64,000 nucleotides of DNA from assembly GCA_947846985.1 (NCBI GenBank), contig CANTUZ010000002.1:156855889-156919888 (forward strand). The letters run 5' to 3'. The stretch comes from Fratercula arctica. Lineage: Eukaryota > Chordata > Aves > Charadriiformes > Alcidae. A model generated the notes under the pieces. It worked only from the letters and a program-made list of their open reading frames with translations. It had not been told where the DNA came from and ran no database searches. This document shows positions 60,150 through 64,000 of the stretch, piece by piece; positions within the stretch are counted from its first letter, which is position 1, and each line of letters begins with the position of its first letter. The position numbers and the translations under genes are program-made.

Positions 60150-60745
60150 GCAGCTGGAGTGCAGCACCAAGGAATTCCAGCCAGTAAGTAAGCTTCACCA
60201 GGGACTCAACTTAAGTGCCTCTATGCAAGCATGCGTAGCATGCGGAATAAACAAGAGGAGTTGCACATGCCTGCAAGGCTCTGATCTTATTGGCATCATG
60301 GAGATGTGGTGGGATGGGTCCTATGACTGATGTGTTGAAATGGAAGGATACAGGCTCTTTAGAAAGGTCAGGCAGGAGCAATGAGGGGATGTCACCCTCT
60401 ATGCCAATGATCAGCTAGAGTGCATGGAGCTCAGCCTGGGGATGGATGAGGAGCTTATGGGTCAGGATTAAAGGGAGGGCAGGGACAGGTGATGTTACAG
60501 TGGTGGTCTGCTATGGGTCACCCAACCAGGAAGACCAAGCAGATGAGGCCCTCTATAGACAGGAGCAGCCTCACGTCCACTAACCCTGGTCCTCATGAAG
60601 GACTTCAACCATTCCAATACCTGTTGGAAGGGCAACACAGAAGGACACCTACATCAGTGGCTTAGCAATGCTTCTCTGGTATGCACCCTTGGTCCTGGGG
60701 GATGCTGCTTTTGAGTTTGTCATGCAGTAAGAATTCTAGCTGGTG
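60150..60745 (+). mobile_element. CR1 endonuclease-end fragment (no 3' end)
   Basis: Broken frames give MRNKQEEL, SDLIGIMEMWWDGSYD, EMEGYRLFRKVRQ, LECMELSLGMDEE, VCYGSPNQEDQADEALY and LVLMKDFNHSNTCWKGNTE. These match the N-terminal and middle part of the CR1 endonuclease. The ETWWD motif reads EMWWD and GDFN reads KDFN. Many frameshifts and stops are present. Similarity fades after about 60745, and no RT or 3' UTR follows, which is opposite to the normal CR1 truncation pattern. The 5' boundary is approximate. Confidence 0.85.
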
Positions 60746-61221
60746 CAGTGATCATTGAAACAGCAACTTCTGCTGGCAGGTCTGATTGTGCTCATCTCTT
60801 TTGTATGTCTTTGGGAGCTCAGTGAAACCTCCAGGGTTTTTGTCTGAAAACTTTACATTGTTGTCTGTTCAACGATGAGAGAAGGGAAAGCAGGAACTAT
60901 GCCAGAAGTTTTATTGAAATATAAAAAAATCCAACAAGCTATCTAAAATGGCTAATAAAATAGTGCCCGGTGCCCCAAACTACAAGCAAGAAATGTTACA
61001 TTGCAACTTAATCTAGTGAAAAAAGCAGCCCTTGTCCATACATAAAATTTATTAGGCACAAAATACTCTGTAGAGGCAAGCAGTCCCCATTATCCCTGAG
61101 GTTTTATTCTTTTAAATAAACAGAAACAGAATCAACTCATTAAAAGTGTGGTCTTTTACAGTGAAGTGTATTTTACAGTATTTTACTATCAATCACATAA
61201 CAGATACCTTATGTGTATCTG

Positions 61222-61251
61222 TTTAATAAGTAACATAGGTTACTTATTAAA
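61222..61251. repeat. Perfect 13 bp inverted repeat (hairpin)
   Basis: Arms TTTAATAAGTAAC and GTTACTTATTAAA are exact reverse complements around the 4-nt loop ATAG. It could extrude as a cruciform or fold in RNA. It could also be two copies of a homeodomain-type site back to back. Confidence 0.9.
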
Positions 61252-62726
61252 ATGACTGATGTGTTATGGATGAGAGGTCATCTTGCACCTGTGTTGTCCC
61301 TAATGTCTTCTGATTTGGAGCTTGGAAGGGGAATAGAGACATTTTCTTGATGTGCCCTTTAGTGTGCTGGTTCTGCTCCAGAAGAAACTGCTGACTGCTA
61401 CCCTCACCAGTTTTCTCGGAGAACAAGAAGCTGCACATCTCCACATAGCAGTAGAAATACTAGCACCCAAAGTTCTAGCATCTGTCTTCCTTCATATTAT
61501 CACCATATGCAAAGCTAAGAGTGGGTCTCAAGTGTAAATCAGGGAACGGACCATTAATGCTTCAGTTCATCAGAATTGTGCTACAATTGCCTTTCCTCCT
61601 ATGTGCCCACTTCTTCTTCAAGCACAGTCCCTATCTCTTCTCCACAGAAATTGTCTTTGTTGCCTCTGCGCCTCTTCTCCCCATTAGTGCTACTTCCTTC
61701 CCTGCCTACGCCCTAGGTTGGTCAAATAATACATGCTGCTTCTCTCCATGATTGGTGGGCTTGTCATGTCACTTTACATGCCATGAATCACACAGACCTC
61801 AAAATGAGGGCAAACAAATTTGGAGCTGCCCATTCGGTGACTATGGTTTCATACTCTGGGGCAAGGCAGGGTATTCATGGATTCCTCTGAAGCAGAGAGG
61901 GCAGACAGAAATAATTTACAGTCAAGTTTTTACATGGAAATAATGTTACAGACTACATTAAAACGTTATGGCATCTCTGCATGACAGGGTACTCTATACA
62001 GTTGTGTTTACAGATATCTCCACTAGCATTACAACAGGCTTAGCTGCGAAAGTTTTGTTCTCAGCAGTTTTCTTTGCTAATAAGAAGGCCCACCAAACCC
62101 ATGGGAGCAGGATCCTTAGCAGTGTTTTCATTGTGCATTTTGCACACAATATTTTGTCATCTGCTTCTGGGAGGAAAGCTATGGGCAGGCAAGCGTCATC
62201 CAAAGCCTGCATACAGTTTGTATATTGCATTGTTGATATACAAAACATACATCAATTTAAAGCCAGTAGCTATTTCTGACATAGGCTTGATGGTGGCATA
62301 TCTTGGAAAAATGTTCAAAGTACATGGAAAGAAACACAGCAAGCAGGAGATGGACCATTCACAAGAATCAAGAAGTCGTGTAGCAAAGATGGTTTCAATT
62401 TGCCTTCAACCCACAGGGTCTCATGTCAAGACAAGTTTGTGCTGTTACATTTTGGCTCTTGTGGCACCAGAAGAGCACAGGACAAGGTAAAGATAGCTGG
62501 AAGAGCAAAAAATGTCTCCACTCTGGAGAGTGGGCATGGAAGACAGCATGGCCGGTAAGCCACTTTGCACAAGTGTAGCTCCTGAGAGCTGTTCCCAGGG
62601 TGCCCTAAACAGCCTGAACTAGAGAGGAAGGAAGAGTCAATGAATGCAGCTTTGAAGTAACCGAGTATCGATGTCTGTGTGTGTCCAGTAATTCTTCAGT
62701 GCATAGAGAAATAACATTCCCAGGTT

Positions 62727-62763
62727 TTTTTTCGTTTTTTTTCTTTTTTTTTTTTTTTTTTTC
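62727..62763. repeat. Poly-T tract
   Basis: T run broken by single C and G bases. Together with the A run 68 bp downstream it forms a loose inverted pair. Confidence 0.9.
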
Positions 62764-62830
62764 TCTAAGGAGGTTGTTATTTAGAGAGAGTGCAAATGAG
62801 CAATAAGTTCCTTCTTGGGATTTCTATGCC

Positions 62831-62856
62831 AAAAAAAAAAAAAAAAAAAAAAAAAA
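62831..62856. repeat. Poly-A tract
   Basis: About 26 consecutive A bases, with no LINE or SINE body recognised upstream. Confidence 0.92.
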
Positions 62857-64000
62857 GACGTACACAATACAGGAAATTATCAAACAAAACAGTGCATCGC
62901 CCTGTGCAAACAAACTCCACATCCCACTTCTCTTCAAGGCCAGGCACAGTGACAGATTAAGCACAAAGGGCTTTGTATTTCTGTGTGGTATGGGTGCCGC
63001 CTCCTAAAATAGCTTGGAGCCCTTGCAAGACGGGCTGTTCCCGGCAGACAGTGACAGGAGCAGCAGGTCTCAGCTGTGCTGGGTGCAACGTGCCCGGTGG
63101 CATGGGACAGAGATGAAAATCTTCACAGCATCTTTTTTATTTGTTTGTCTTCTATTCTGATTGTGTAGATTAATATTTAGGGGCTGCGTTCAAAGGACAA
63201 TGTAAAGATTCCAAAGCAGCAGAGGGGAGAACTGCTCCAGGGAAGGATGAAGGAGGCAGTAATGTGGCCAATCTGATAAGGTGTCAGGGTGTACGTTGTG
63301 ACAAGACACGTATATCACAGTGGCCGTCTACCTCCAGGAGGGCGCAGCCACTATGTTACTCTTGGGCTGGGCTTTTCTGTTATGGTTGGATCATTTGACC
63401 GCGATTACCAACATCTTAACGAATGGATCGAAGCACACGGAGGCTGCTCTGCTGACAGACAGGTCGGTGGCTGGGCAGAGGGCTCCATTTCGAACCAAAT
63501 CTGGTGTCTGCGGGAAAATAATTTTTTTCATCCTTAATGTGCTGGGATGGCTGAATTGAAAACACTTTGTCCAGGTAAAACTCATTCCAAAGCAGCAAGC
63601 AAGGTAACATTTGGGGTTAAAAAGGAGAATTCAGTTGATTTTGAATGTCTTTAAAAAAAAAAAAATAGAAACATTTTGTTCCAATTTTGATATCATATTT
63701 CTTTCACTTTCTTGTAATTTTTAAAAGAAAAGGGAGGACTGCATGCCTATGAGACTCTGTTTTTTTCCATCTGCCTCATCCCATCTAATAAAAAGATGTT
63801 ACTTTTCCCTACAAATCATGCTTCATTATAAAATGAAATAAGTTTCCAAACAAAAAAAAGCCATTTCAGCCCTGGTATGCTTTGTTCTCTTAAGATCAGA
63901 CTGCTGAATTGTGTATTTTTTATTTGAAATGCTTTTATTTTCTATCTTTTTGTATAACAAAACATTATCAAATTATTTCCTTTGCTTTTCTAGCTCAGCA

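Larger units (their letters stand above)
60746..64000. other. Unique sequence, hairpin and homopolymers
   Basis: No gene is supported. It contains a perfect inverted repeat at 61222-61251, a T tract at 62727-62763, an A tract at 62831-62856 and an A run at 63651-63665. The 103- and 138-codon frames at 61968-62490 overlap in different frames and have no recognisable domain. Confidence 0.5.

Noticed and set aside
61968..62490. Overlapping frames of 103 and 138 codons
   Set aside because: Two different frames open over the same bases, with no domains and no splice context.

Overview
This 64 kb window is vertebrate nuclear DNA, and I read it as a bird genome. The evidence is its repeat content: at least nine CR1 non-LTR retrotransposon copies, recognised by their protein motifs and the ATTCTATG-type 3' terminal octamer repeats, and five LTRs of types I recognise from avian endogenous retroviruses. 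Base composition is mostly AT-rich, with one strong CpG island. There are no bacterial-style operons, no tRNA or rRNA genes, and no multi-exon protein-coding gene I can name. Apart from the island and the repeats it looks intergenic or intronic.

Layout. 1-7 kb: unique sequence, then a long decayed CR1 (1185-3890). 7.3-8.6 kb: a CpG island with promoter-like features. On the minus strand these are a TATA-like box, an E-box, an ATG in good context and a GTGAGT splice donor. A competing set of short ORFs and a GTAAGC donor lies on the plus strand. 8.6-22 kb: unique sequence with one short CR1 tail (10140-10319), an octamer/CpG spot near 9.3 kb, and a GATA-motif cluster at 12.8-13.0 kb that may be an enhancer. 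22-36 kb: an LTR (22223-22788, minus) and four CR1 pieces. 36-46 kb: unique sequence, a perfect hairpin at 38.1 kb, a 260 bp CTTC tract, and a solo LTR with an exact ATCAG target duplication (42775-43544). 46.8-51.6 kb: two CR1 copies, the second with an uninterrupted reverse-transcriptase frame (49468-50742), followed by a second long CTTC tract. 55.9-59.1 kb: an LTR cluster made of a plus-strand LTR, a minus-strand LTR 45 bp away, and a third solo LTR with an exact GTATC target duplication. 60-64 kb: a CR1 fragment that keeps only the endonuclease end, a perfect 13 bp hairpin, and homopolymer tracts.

The parts do not form a pathway. The biology here is retrotransposon turnover around one likely promoter. 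I see no convincing undescribed system. The best leads are the CpG-island first exon, the GATA cluster, the two hairpins and the youngest CR1 copy.
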